Shown piece by piece: positions 9,447-18,234 of a DNA stretch of 64,000 bases. Each line of letters opens with the position of its first letter. Within the stretch, counting starts at the first letter, position 1. The notes beneath the pieces are model-generated. The model saw only the letters and a program-made list of their open reading frames with translations, did no database searches and was not told the origin of the DNA. Origin of the DNA: Parabacteroides johnsonii DSM 18315 (GTDB lineage: Bacteria; Bacteroidota; Bacteroidia; Bacteroidales; Tannerellaceae). The position numbers were made by a program, and so were the translations under genes. The stretch covers positions 1 to 64,000 of the forward strand of contig NZ_CP102285.1 in assembly GCF_025151045.1 (NCBI RefSeq), in the 5' to 3' direction.

Positions 9447-10089
9447 AAATTAGGACAACCGCATCAAAAATGAGGCTATTTGTAAGAAACGTCCTTTTCC
9501 GTCGGATAAGAAGTAAAAACAGGGCATAAAAGTGTCCCTGACATGGCAGATAAACCTCTCTGCATCTCCGGCAGGAATCCACGAAGATCCGGGTCTGCAC
9601 CTCTCCCACATCCGGATGTCCATACCTCTTACACCCGGGTCTTGAGTAGCTATCCAAGTTGTTTTTGTCAAAAGAAATGCTTGTCTTGGTGAAAAAAGAA
9701 GCCGTTTTACATATTCTGCACCTATTCCTGATCGTTCTTTGTTTTTGTCGTAGATTGATATACAGTATGTTATTATTTTTGACCATGATAGTTATGATAG
9801 ATGAATGATAGTATAAAACGGTAACTATCATAAATGTAATACATTGTGTTAGAGTAGTATATGGGAGATTATGATGGTATGATGGTTGTTCTTGTAAAAA
9901 CACTTATATATATTTGTCCGTATCGGTTGTAAAAGTAGATGGGCACTTTATGATTTCGGTGTGGTTACCCTAATTGAAAATCAATTGTCACGCCAAGCGA
10001 GAAACATCGCTTTCTGAGTACGGAAACTATGCTTTGTATGTAAAAAAGTTATGTTTAACTAATTATTACTACTTAGCTCGCCCTGTTTT
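9447..10089. other. Gene-poor spacer with a possible decayed Cys-rich reading frame
   Basis: No convincing gene. The minus frame 9421-9903 (160 codons) contains CRIC, PGCKRYGHPDVGE and DSCRRCREVYLP, reminiscent of a zinc ribbon. However, it has an unusual composition, overlaps the folB end and has no clear start signal, so it may be a remnant of a small zinc-ribbon gene. A 10-bp perfect inverted repeat, ATGATAGTTA (9785-9794) and TAACTATCAT (9822-9831), lies in the A+T-rich half. Confidence 0.35.
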
Positions 10090-10120
10090 TTTGAAAGAGG
10101 GACTATGCGATGTATCTTTG
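10090..10120 (+). promoter_or_regulatory. Bacteroidetes sigma-type promoter of the hydrogenase gene
   Basis: TTTG (10090-10093), a 19-nt spacer and TATCTTTG (10113-10120) match the Bacteroidetes primary promoter pattern TTTG-N19-21-TAnnTTTG. The -7 box ends 32 bases before the start codon. Confidence 0.75.
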
Positions 10121-10152
10121 TAACCAGATAAAGCACAAATAATATATTCACC

Positions 10153-11598
10153 ATGGCATTTACCAACAACGTAATGATTGTCCGCCACGGATTGCTGGCG
10201 AAGTTAGTGAAACTTTGGAAGGAGAACCGTCTGCTCGAAGAGATAGACCGGTTGCCTATCGAGTTGAGTCCTCGTAAGTCGAAAGTCATCGGCCGTTGCT
10301 GTGTGCACAAGGAGCGGGCTGTGTGGAAATACAAGACACTGCCGCTGCTCGGATTCGATATGCAGGATGAGGTCGACGAACTGACACCTTTGTCTGAATA
10401 CGCCAAACAAGCATTGCTGCGTTCGGAAAACAAGAAAGAGAACCTGATGTGCGTGGTGGATGAAGCCTGTTCGTCCTGTGTGCAGGTGAACTATGAGATT
10501 ACGAACCTTTGCCGTGGATGTGTGGCTCGAAGCTGCTATATGAACTGCCCGAAAGATGCGATCCGTTTCAAAAAGAACGGGCAGGCGGAGATCGACCATG
10601 ATACCTGCATCAGTTGCGGCAAATGTCACCAGAACTGTCCCTATCATGCCATCGTGTATATCCCGATCCCTTGCGAGGAAGTTTGCCCGGTGAAGGCGAT
10701 CAGCAAGGACGAGTACGGAGTGGAACATATCGACGAATCCAAATGTATCTATTGCGGCAAATGCGTGAATGCCTGTCCTTTCGGGGCGATCTTCGAGATA
10801 TCCCAGGTGTTCGACATCCTGCAACGTCTGCGCAACAAAGAGCCGATGGTGGCTATTGTCGCCCCGTCTATCCTGGCCCAGTTTGCAGCTCCGGTAGAGA
10901 AGGTCTATGGCGCCATCAAATCGCTGGGCTTCCTCGAAGTTGTCGAGGTGGCACAGGGAGCGATGGAGACGACTCGCCGCGAAGCAGAAGAACTGAAAGA
11001 AAAGTTGGCGGAAGGTCAACCATTCATGACGACCAGTTGTTGTCCTTCTTATATCCAACTTGCCGAGAAGCATATCCCGGATTTGAAGAAATATATTTCG
11101 ACTACCGGTTCACCGATGTACTACACCGCCCGGATCGTGAAGGAGAAATATCCGGATGCTAAGATCGTGTTCGTCGGCCCGTGCGTGGCGAAGCGGAAAG
11201 AGGTGAAGATGGATCCGTGTGTGGATTTCACGCTTACGTTCGAAGAAATAGGCTCGGTGCTGACCGGAATGGATATAAAGGTGGAAGAGGCACAACCGTT
11301 CTCCGTCTTGTTCAATGCTGTACGTGAGGCGCATGGATTTGCCCAGACCGGAGGCGTGATCAATGCTGTGAAGGTGTATCTGAAAGAAGACCAGGTCGCT
11401 AACCTCAACACGATTCAGGTCGCTAACCTTACGAAGAAGAACGTTGCTTTGTTGCGTGCATATGCCAAAACGGGCAAGGCTCCGGGGCAGTTCATCGAAG
11501 TGATGGCCTGCGAAGGCGGTTGTGTGACGGGTCCTTGTGTGCATGGCGACAGGTCTGCCGGGCAGAAGCAGTTGCTTAAAGAACTTACTAAATATTAA
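10153..11598 (+). CDS. Monomeric [FeFe] hydrogenase, group B-like
   Basis: Catalyses reversible proton reduction to H2, disposing of reduced ferredoxin during fermentation. The N-terminal third has ferredoxin-type Fe-S motifs (CRGCVARSCYMNCP, CISCGKCHQNCP, CEEVCP, CIYCGKCVNACP). The H-cluster domain carries L1 TSCCPSY (near 293), L2 GPCVAKRKE (near 341) and L3 MACEGGCVTGPC (near 450). The L1 form TSCCPSY is the variant I associate with group B enzymes of gut anaerobes. No NADH-binding subunit or maturase (HydE/F/G) gene is adjacent, so it probably uses ferredoxin directly, with maturases elsewhere. The PNGase-like gene starts only 6 bases downstream. Confidence 0.92.
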   Translation: MAFTNNVMIVRHGLLAKLVKLWKENRLLEEIDRLPIELSPRKSKVIGRCCVHKERAVWKYKTLPLLGFDMQDEVDELTPLSEYAKQALLRSENKKENLMCVVDEACSSCVQVNYEITNLCRGCVARSCYMNCPKDAIRFKKNGQAEIDHDTCISCGKCHQNCPYHAIVYIPIPCEEVCPVKAISKDEYGVEHIDESKCIYCGKCVNACPFGAIFEISQVFDILQRLRNKEPMVAIVAPSILAQFAAPVEKVYGAIKSLGFLEVVEVAQGAMETTRREAEELKEKLAEGQPFMTTSCCPSYIQLAEKHIPDLKKYISTTGSPMYYTARIVKEKYPDAKIVFVGPCVAKRKEVKMDPCVDFTLTFEEIGSVLTGMDIKVEEAQPFSVLFNAVREAHGFAQTGGVINAVKVYLKEDQVANLNTIQVANLTKKNVALLRAYAKTGKAPGQFIEVMACEGGCVTGPCVHGDRSAGQKQLLKELTKY

Positions 11599-11604
11599 AC
11601 GCAA

Positions 11605-12849
11605 ATGATGAAAAAGATTGTTTTACTCTTTTTACTGGCGGAGATGTTGTTGCTGACGGCATGCGGGCCACGGGAAATTCCTGCGAAAGGAGATTTTACC
11701 GTACGTGTGTTTGATGATACTCCTGTACGGTTTGCCCCGGATATCTATCCGGGAGCTTATAATGCGCCGGGACCGGACAGTATCTATCATTTGGTGAACG
11801 GGCGTATTATCTTGAAGAAAATAATGTTACCCGAATACGAACGGAATGTCTATGTCAAATTGAAGGTGACGATTGCTTCCAACGGTGACCGCTGGGATAA
11901 ATCCGGTTCCTGTTTCGTCTTGCCGAAGGCGTCGGGTATCAATCTACTGAACATTGCTAAGGGAGAGAAGCAGTTCCCTGAGGTGGATAGTACGAAGCTC
12001 GAACACATGGTCGGGATCGTTGCCGGCGAAGATTATAAACCGACGGTCGAGTTGATGCGCTTCATGACCCCTTTCGGAGTAGGACATTTCAGTGCTCCTG
12101 ATGATAGCTTGACGCATAACCGTAAGCCGGTCTATATCGACCATTGGGAAGATAGCGTTAGCTGGGAACAGGATATAACCGACCTGTATCCGCTTTTGGA
12201 GGGAGGAGCCTATGTCGGTATCTTTATCGACACCTGGACGACGGAGGGCTATATTGCCAGTATGACGGTCGATGTAGATGAATCCGGCCTGGCCTATGAT
12301 CCGTTACCCTGCCGTCATGTGGAGCCGTTGATGAATACGGTTTATTACGAAGGGCAGACCTATCCGGATATCTTTGCCCGTCGGGACGTGTCGACGGACT
12401 TCGAGATTCCCGCCGGTGCCCGTAATGTCCGGCTGAAATATATCGTGACCGGTCATGGCGGCCATTCCGGTGGGGATGAATTTGTCGAGAAACGCAATAT
12501 CGTTTCGGTCGATGGGAAAGAAGTGTTAAACTTCATCCCCTGGCGTTCGGATTGTGCCTCTTTCCGCCGTTTCAACCCGGCAACGGGTGTATGGCTGAAA
12601 GAGCGATTGGCTTCTTATATCGCCAAAGATGGTTATTCGGAAAAGAAAGTGGAAGAACCGTTAGGATCGTCCGATCTGTCACGTTCCAACTGGTGTCCTG
12701 GTTCCGATGTGATGCCTGAAGAGGTTCTCTTGACGGATATCGGGCCGGGAAAGCATACCTTCACGGTCAGTATTCCTGAAGCGGCCGAGATAGATGGGAA
12801 TAAGCTGAACCATTGGCTCGTGTCTGCTTATCTGGTGTGGGAGGAATGA
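11605..12849 (+). CDS. PNGase F-like N-glycanase, predicted lipoprotein
   Basis: Peptide-N4-(N-acetyl-beta-glucosaminyl)asparagine amidases release whole N-glycans from glycoproteins. The 414-residue protein has a lipoprotein signal (LLLTAC, Cys near residue 20). It then shows PNGase F signatures: [47 protein letters not shown] and [15 protein letters not shown], the last two close to the Elizabethkingia enzyme. Both jelly-roll halves of the family appear present. The location would be periplasmic or outer-membrane, fitting host-glycan foraging. It is 6 bases after the hydrogenase stop, so probably co-transcribed, an odd pairing. ATG 11608 is an alternative start. Confidence 0.88.
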   Translation: MMKKIVLLFLLAEMLLLTACGPREIPAKGDFTVRVFDDTPVRFAPDIYPGAYNAPGPDSIYHLVNGRIILKKIMLPEYERNVYVKLKVTIASNGDRWDKSGSCFVLPKASGINLLNIAKGEKQFPEVDSTKLEHMVGIVAGEDYKPTVELMRFMTPFGVGHFSAPDDSLTHNRKPVYIDHWEDSVSWEQDITDLYPLLEGGAYVGIFIDTWTTEGYIASMTVDVDESGLAYDPLPCRHVEPLMNTVYYEGQTYPDIFARRDVSTDFEIPAGARNVRLKYIVTGHGGHSGGDEFVEKRNIVSVDGKEVLNFIPWRSDCASFRRFNPATGVWLKERLASYIAKDGYSEKKVEEPLGSSDLSRSNWCPGSDVMPEEVLLTDIGPGKHTFTVSIPEAAEIDGNKLNHWLVSAYLVWEE

Positions 12850-12876
12850 AGTATAAATATGCCGATAGGTATCATA

Positions 12877-12932
12877 TGCCAATATGCCAGTGAAGGGAAA
12901 TACTTTTGAGGTATCCCATTGGTCCATAGGAA
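12877..12932. repeat. Dispersed TGCCAATATRCCARTGAA-type intergenic repeat, copy 1
   Basis: TGCCAATATGCCAGTGAA (12877-12894) matches TGCCAATATACCAATGAA (33858-33875) at 16 of 18 bases. It is followed by a loosely complementary ATTGG segment. It lies in the spacer between the PNGase-like gene and marC. Confidence 0.5.
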
Positions 12933-12983
12933 TATTATCTTGTTGGCAGGTTATTCATTAATAATTTAAAATAGAGTATTATC

Positions 12984-13628
12984 ATGGATTCGTTGTTGCC
13001 TTTCTTTCTATTATGTTTTACCTCGTTTTTTACGCTGACAAATCCGTTAGGTACGATGCCTGTCTTTTTGACCATGACGAATGGCATGAGTGAGGAGCAG
13101 CGTCGTGCCATTGTCCGCCGCGCCACAATCGTGTCGTTCCTGACGCTGATGGTTTTCACTTTCTCCGGGCAGTTCTTGTTCAAGTTCTTCGGTATTTCGA
13201 CAAACGGGTTCCGTATTGCGGGTGGCATTATCATCTTCACGATCGGTTTCGACATGTTGCAGGCGCGTTATGCGAAAGCTAAGTTGAAAGAGGAGGAGGT
13301 GAAGACGTATGTGAACGATATTTCCATTACGCCCCTTGCCATCCCGATGCTCTGCGGACCCGGTGCGATCGCTAATGCCTTGATGCTGATGGATGATGCC
13401 GTGACATTGGCAAAGAAGTGTATCCTGATCGGGACGATCGGACTGATCTATTTTATCACCTACCTGATCCTCCGCGCTTCTACACGTTTGAATCGCTACA
13501 TGGGCGAGACGGGTAATAACGTCATGATGCGCCTGATGGGATTGATCTTGATGGTGATCGCCGTAGAGTGTTTCGTGAGTGGTTTTAAGCCAATCATGAT
13601 CGACATTTTGCAGCACTCGAACCTTTGA
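12984..13628 (+). CDS. MarC-family integral membrane protein
   Basis: 214 residues with about six hydrophobic segments, the layout of the MarC/UPF0056 family. The family motif NPLGTMPVF is in the first helix region and PLAIPMLCGPGAIANALML in the middle. The physiological role is unsettled; despite the name, a multiple-antibiotic-resistance function is not supported for the family. It stands alone, and its stop lies 10 bases from the convergent GT2 gene. Confidence 0.9.
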   Translation: MDSLLPFFLLCFTSFFTLTNPLGTMPVFLTMTNGMSEEQRRAIVRRATIVSFLTLMVFTFSGQFLFKFFGISTNGFRIAGGIIIFTIGFDMLQARYAKAKLKEEEVKTYVNDISITPLAIPMLCGPGAIANALMLMDDAVTLAKKCILIGTIGLIYFITYLILRASTRLNRYMGETGNNVMMRLMGLILMVIAVECFVSGFKPIMIDILQHSNL

Positions 13629-13638
13629 ACTTCTCTGC

Positions 13639-14703
13639 TTACAGCTCCGTAAATTTCTTTTTCCTTTGTAAATAGAAGTCTATGATCAGGCTCCTTTTTC
13701 GTAATTCCGGGATGTCGGAAAGTTTTGTTTTGGCAAGATTCTCACGGCGGACCAGTTCGTAAGATGGTTTTAGTTCATGGAATGCTTTCCGAGCCTCATA
13801 CACGGCACGGGCGTTCGGATAATGGCCGGTCAGCAGAAACTTGGCGGCGGCAATATAGTCCAGCCAGAAACGTGCACGCATTACATGTTTCAGATCTTTT
13901 TCCGGTAAATTCTTATATAACATCAGCAGGTTGTTGCGGAAGTTGAGGAACGTCTTACGCGGACTCTCGACATTTAGTGTAGCACCTCCCACATGGTACA
14001 CGACCGACGACGGCGTACAGACCAGCCGGTAGCCACGTGAACGTAGTCGCCAGCACATATCGATTTCTTCTTGGTGGGCAAAGAAACCGGCATCGAGACC
14101 TCCGACCTCCTTGTAGACTGCTGTTTGGACGAACAGACAGGCTCCTGTGGCCCAAAGTAGGTCGGCAGGCGTGTCATATTGTCCGGCGTCTTTTTCTACG
14201 ACATGCAGGACACGTCCGCGGCAATATGGATAGCCGTACCGGTCCATATATCCCCCTGCCGCTCCGGCATACTCGAAATATTCCTTGTTTCGTAGGGCAC
14301 GTATCTTGGGCTGAACTCCGGCAATGGTTTTGTCGGTATCCATCGCGGCGACAGGTGCATCCAGCCATCCCGGAGTGACTTCGACATCGCTGTTGAGCAA
14401 GACCGTGTATTCGTGCCCGATGTGCTTCAATGCCTGGTTATACCCTTCGGCAAAGCCGTAATTCTTGTCCAGCCGGATGATACCGACCGTAGGGAACTTT
14501 GCTTTCAGCATCTCGATGGAATCGTCAGTAGAGCCGTTGTCGGCAACGATTACATCCGCCCATTCGTCGGGTGTGTAAGCGACAACGGAGGGCAAGTATT
14601 CTTCCATCAGTGCCCGGCCGTTCCAGTTGAGGATAACGACGGCAAGGCGTTTGTTTAGTTGGAAGTTGAAAGTTGAAAGTTGAAAGTTTTCGTTTGTTTT
14701 CAT
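13639..14703 (-). CDS. Family 2 glycosyltransferase
   Basis: 354 residues with a GT-A fold. The core starts VVILNWNGRALMEEYLPSV, with the nucleotide-binding IVADNGSTDDSIEML, the metal-binding VLLNSDVEVTPGWL and a later HQEEIDMCWRLRSRGYRLV acceptor-side motif. The family resembles rhamnosyltransferase-like enzymes of surface polysaccharide synthesis; donor and acceptor cannot be told. The first 17 codons are written in a tandem TTTCAACT-type repeat (NFQLSTFNFQLN), so they look like spacer DNA captured into the frame. No alternative ATG precedes the conserved core. It follows the acyltransferase by 24 bases and probably shares its transcript. Confidence 0.88.
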   Translation of the reverse strand: MKTNENFQLSTFNFQLNKRLAVVILNWNGRALMEEYLPSVVAYTPDEWADVIVADNGSTDDSIEMLKAKFPTVGIIRLDKNYGFAEGYNQALKHIGHEYTVLLNSDVEVTPGWLDAPVAAMDTDKTIAGVQPKIRALRNKEYFEYAGAAGGYMDRYGYPYCRGRVLHVVEKDAGQYDTPADLLWATGACLFVQTAVYKEVGGLDAGFFAHQEEIDMCWRLRSRGYRLVCTPSSVVYHVGGATLNVESPRKTFLNFRNNLLMLYKNLPEKDLKHVMRARFWLDYIAAAKFLLTGHYPNARAVYEARKAFHELKPSYELVRRENLAKTKLSDIPELRKRSLIIDFYLQRKKKFTEL

Positions 14704-14765
14704 ATTGTGTGTTCTTTTTTGTGTAATTTAACTTTCAACTTTCAATTCTCCACTTTCAACTCTCT
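14660..14765. repeat. TTTCAACTT-type simple repeat in two opposed blocks
   Basis: 14660-14688 is GTTGAAA repeated, and 14731-14762 is CTTTCAA-type in the opposite orientation. The two blocks are complementary and can form a hairpin between the GT2 and acyltransferase genes. Each block is also read as protein, giving the N-terminus of one gene and the C-terminus of the other. Confidence 0.6.
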
Positions 14766-15651
14766 TATGTTTCCATCTCTTATGTGTCCAAAGCCAGCCC
14801 GACGGATTGCGCAAGATACATTTTTCCATCAGACGGGCATATTGTTCGGTAATCCAGTTTTCGGGCGTCTCTTTGGGAGTCTCGGTCACCAGTTTCATAT
14901 CTACGGTATAGTAGCCGCGTTTCACCTGCTTCGTATCGAGGAATATGACCGGCAAATCCAGTTTGCGGGCAAGGCGTTCGGGGCCGGTCAGGATGGAGGA
15001 ATCCTGGTTCAGGAAGTTCGTCCAATAGTGCAAGTTGTTTCGGCTCGGTGTCTGGTCGGCGATAAAGATCACGACACAGCGGGTTTTGTTTTTCTTCAGG
15101 GTGATGACATCGCGCACAGTATCTTGTTTTTTGATTCCGAAGGAGCCGAATTTCGTTCGTAAGTTGATGAACAGGCGGTCGAAAGCCTGGTTGCTGAGCG
15201 GTCGGTATATCTGGTAGATGCGGGAGTCCTGGAAACGGGAGGTAGAGCCGGAAAACCATTCCCAGTTGCCGTAATGTCCCATCAGGAGGATAAAACAGGT
15301 ATGTCCTTTTTCCATCAGCTTGTCTACCAGTTCGGGGTTTTTCAGGAAAGCCCGGCGTTGCAATTCCTCGAGGGAGATGTGGGCGAGCTTGATCGTTTCG
15401 ACCACATAGTCGGCGAAATGGTGGTAGAACTCGCGTTCCAGCCGGCGCAGTTCGGTATCCGATTTCTCAGGGAAAGAGGCTTTCATATTTTGCCTGACGA
15501 CCTTCACTCTGTATCTGATGATTTTATAAATCAGCACATAGAGAATATCCGATAATATATATAGCGCCCACATCGGCAAAAGTGCATGGACCTTTACCCA
15601 GCTGTAGATAAGCGCATATTGTATTTTATTCCACATGATGATTTTATTCAA
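14728..15651 (-). CDS. Lysophospholipid/lipid A acyltransferase (LpxL/HtrB-like)
   Basis: 307 residues of the LpxL-LpxM superfamily, membrane enzymes that add secondary acyl chains to lipid A precursors. The N-terminus (LLPMWALYILSDILYVLIYKII) is a membrane anchor. The HX4D/E-like catalytic signature appears as LLMGHYGNWEWF. A later FIADQTPSRNNLHYWTNFLN segment is typical of the family. The last residues (RVESGELKVES) come from an intergenic-type repeat. Its start overlaps the end of mtaB by 8 bases, indicating translational coupling. Confidence 0.88.
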   Translation of the reverse strand: MNKIIMWNKIQYALIYSWVKVHALLPMWALYILSDILYVLIYKIIRYRVKVVRQNMKASFPEKSDTELRRLEREFYHHFADYVVETIKLAHISLEELQRRAFLKNPELVDKLMEKGHTCFILLMGHYGNWEWFSGSTSRFQDSRIYQIYRPLSNQAFDRLFINLRTKFGSFGIKKQDTVRDVITLKKNKTRCVVIFIADQTPSRNNLHYWTNFLNQDSSILTGPERLARKLDLPVIFLDTKQVKRGYYTVDMKLVTETPKETPENWITEQYARLMEKCILRNPSGWLWTHKRWKHKRVESGELKVES

Positions 15652-16966
15652 TAATCTTTACTACTAACGCTGTTTTGTCCTCGTTCCAATCGCCTAACGT
15701 GACCTGCCGGGTCTCATTTACCAGTGAACTGTCGTAAGGAATTTCCACCTTTATATAATTTTCGGTGAAGCCGTGCATCATACCCCCTTTGCGTGTTTGT
15801 TCAAACAAGACATTCGCCTGCTTACCGATATGGGTTTCGTAGAAGGTATGGAGCTTACGGTCGGATATGTCCAACAATTGCTGGCTACGGGCATGCTTGG
15901 TTTTCGGGTCGACGACGTAATCGATCTTGAGTGCCTGTGTGCCCGGCCGTTCCGAATAGCTGAATACGTGCAGTTGGCTGATGTCCAGGCTTTCGATAAA
16001 GGTGCGGGCATCTTCGAAATAGGTATCCGTTTCGCCTCGCGTACCGACAATCACATCGACGCCGATAAAGGCGTGTGGCATGACCTCTTTGATCTTTTCG
16101 ATCTTATGCCGGAACAGGGTAGTGTCGTAACGACGGCGCATGAGTTTCAGTACATCGTCGCTTCCGCTCTGCAACGGGATATGGAAATGGGGAGCGAAAT
16201 GTTTGCTATGTGCCACAAAATCGATCGCTTCGTCTGTGATCAGATTCGGTTCGATGGAAGAGATGCGGTAGCGGACGATCCCTTCCACCTCGTCGAGTGC
16301 CCGGATCAGATCGATAAACGTCTCCCCGGTACTCTTCCCGAAGTCGCCGATATTGACACCTGTCAATACAATCTCTTTCCCCCCACTTGCGGCGACCTCT
16401 TCGGCCTGTTTTACCATGCTGGCAATCGTCCCGTTGCGGCTACGTCCGCGGGCAAAGGGGATGGTGCAATAGGAGCAGAAGTAATCGCACCCGTCCTGTA
16501 CTTTCAGGAAATGGCGCGTGCGGTCGTCTGCCGAGCAGGAGGGGGAGAAGGAACGGATATCTTTCGTCTGGGAAGCGATTACGGCACCTCCCTCTTCTTT
16601 CTTTTTCAAGTCGTCTAAATACATGAGTATATCTAACTTCTGCTCGGCGCCCAAGACGAGGTCGACTCCTTCGATATGCGAAACCTCTTCCGGCTTCAAC
16701 TGGGCGTAGCAACCGATCACGACGATGAACGCCCCCGGGTGTTGTTTGCCGATCCGGCGGATTGCCTGGCGGCATTTCTTGTCGGCAAGCTCTGTCACAG
16801 AGCAAGTGTTGACGACGCAAATATCAGCCTTTTCACTCGGACGTGCTTTGCGTACGCCCTGTTCGGCAAGTACTTTCCCTATGGTCGAAGTTTCGGCGAA
16901 ATTCAACTTGCATCCTAAGGTATAGTATGCGGCTATCTTATTCTCAAAAACAGTCTTATCAATCAT
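15644..16966 (-). CDS. mtaB: tRNA t6A37 C2-methylthiotransferase MtaB
   Basis: Radical-SAM enzyme that converts t6A to ms2t6A at position 37 of ANN-decoding tRNAs. All three parts of the family are visible. The N-terminal UPF0004 domain has cluster cysteines C19, C55 and C86. The radical-SAM CxxxCxxC is at C160, C164 and C167 (GCDYFCSYCTIPFARG). A C-terminal TRAM-like domain follows (about 375-440, EQTRKGGMMHGFTENYIKVEI). Length 440 is normal. It is the first gene of a short minus-strand run and overlaps the acyltransferase. Confidence 0.95.
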   Translation of the reverse strand: MIDKTVFENKIAAYYTLGCKLNFAETSTIGKVLAEQGVRKARPSEKADICVVNTCSVTELADKKCRQAIRRIGKQHPGAFIVVIGCYAQLKPEEVSHIEGVDLVLGAEQKLDILMYLDDLKKKEEGGAVIASQTKDIRSFSPSCSADDRTRHFLKVQDGCDYFCSYCTIPFARGRSRNGTIASMVKQAEEVAASGGKEIVLTGVNIGDFGKSTGETFIDLIRALDEVEGIVRYRISSIEPNLITDEAIDFVAHSKHFAPHFHIPLQSGSDDVLKLMRRRYDTTLFRHKIEKIKEVMPHAFIGVDVIVGTRGETDTYFEDARTFIESLDISQLHVFSYSERPGTQALKIDYVVDPKTKHARSQQLLDISDRKLHTFYETHIGKQANVLFEQTRKGGMMHGFTENYIKVEIPYDSSLVNETRQVTLGDWNEDKTALVVKIIE

Positions 16967-17019
16967 TGTCTTTTAATTATCGCGCAAATTTAGCGAAAAT
17001 GTTTGGACATAGTATATTC

Positions 17020-18222
17020 TTATCGTTTATTGTGGAACCGGTAACCTATCCCTAACATCAAGTTGTTGGGGTCTTTGAATTTGCTCAACTGGTACCCTAC
17101 GTGCAGGAACAGGTCGCGTGTGATGGATGTTTTCAATGCCAGGATTTGGTACATCCCTTGTGTGTCGGTGCATTTGTGGTAAACATTGTAGCCTATGCCT
17201 ACGTTGATTGTGAAGATCGGCATGACCAGTTCACCTCGTACGGATAGCCCGATAGCTAATTGTTCTTTGAATGGCGGACGGTAAAACTGATGTTCGGCCT
17301 GGTCGTTATAGTCGGCCTCGTATTCCTTGATGTTGGCACTTTCGTCATATTGTACGTCGAGCGATGCTCCGGCACGGAAATATTTGTGGAAGTTATACAT
17401 GGGATTGAAATTAAATCCCAATACACCGAACGAACCGGGGGCCAGGTAGGCTTCATCTGGCTTGATAACCCCTTTCCGTTTCGAGGCACCGTATAAAACG
17501 ATGTCGTAGCTGATGTGCGGTTTGATGCGTTGTGTGGTTAGCCTGTCGGACATCATCATCCCGGCATTTTCTCCGAAGGTGTGCACCAAGCCTATCTTGC
17601 CCCCGACAGTATTGACACCTGCATTGGGGTACTGGGTGTTTCCGTTGGAGAAATGGCTTAGGTCGATGCCTGCCGTTAGTCGCCATCCCGTCGCCAGTTG
17701 CCAGTTCAGCAGAAATCCCAAATTGATATAGGCATTGATCTTCGACCCTACGACATAATTGTAGGTATTGGTTCCCGGATGGTACTTTTCCCATCCGAAG
17801 GAGGCTCCGAAGTTCCATTCGTAATCCAGTGACAGACGGGAGGAGAGCCGGGCTATGCGTGACCCTTGGAAGGCATATACCGAAACAGGAGTTCCGATCT
17901 CGGCCTTGTCAAAGAAAGAATGGTATGAAATGCCGATTCCCTGGTAGGTGTGCGGATATAATTTCCCGTTACGCGATTCAGGATGAAACCGGAAAGAGTA
18001 TTTCAGGTGCGCTGATACGGACTTACGCAAAGGTTGCCATGTCGCATTCTCACCTGCAAAGAACTCATTGGTGGGGATGATGTAAACGGGGCGGAAGTCG
18101 AAGCCGACCTCGTGAGTGAGCGGATGATGGGATACGGTGTCGTTCGCCCCTGTCCCTTGTGCACATATAGGGGTGCATCTCAGTATACACATCCCTGTTA
18201 TTATGAGTACTTTCAAGTTCAT
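17020..18222 (-). CDS. PagL-like lipid A 3-O-deacylase (acyloxyacyl hydrolase family)
   Basis: 400 residues. An N-terminal signal peptide (ILRCTPICAQG) precedes an outer-membrane beta-barrel with alternating aromatic strands. The PagL catalytic pair is visible in LSHFSNGNTQYPNAGVNTVG (His and Ser two residues apart), the signature of enzymes removing the 3-linked acyl chain of lipid A. Bacteroidales versions are about twice the length of proteobacterial PagL, as here. Together with the acyltransferase 2 kb away it suggests lipid A remodelling, though they are probably not one operon. Confidence 0.85.
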   Translation of the reverse strand: MNLKVLIITGMCILRCTPICAQGTGANDTVSHHPLTHEVGFDFRPVYIIPTNEFFAGENATWQPLRKSVSAHLKYSFRFHPESRNGKLYPHTYQGIGISYHSFFDKAEIGTPVSVYAFQGSRIARLSSRLSLDYEWNFGASFGWEKYHPGTNTYNYVVGSKINAYINLGFLLNWQLATGWRLTAGIDLSHFSNGNTQYPNAGVNTVGGKIGLVHTFGENAGMMMSDRLTTQRIKPHISYDIVLYGASKRKGVIKPDEAYLAPGSFGVLGFNFNPMYNFHKYFRAGASLDVQYDESANIKEYEADYNDQAEHQFYRPPFKEQLAIGLSVRGELVMPIFTINVGIGYNVYHKCTDTQGMYQILALKTSITRDLFLHVGYQLSKFKDPNNLMLGIGYRFHNKR

Positions 18223-18234
18223 ACTATTGATTGC

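Noticed and set aside
9421-9903. A functional 160-residue gene
   Set aside because: It lacks start signals, overlaps folB and shows no family match; kept only as a possible relic.
15773-16618. 281-codon plus frame opposite mtaB
   Set aside because: Shadow frame; mtaB has all expected cluster cysteines on the other strand.
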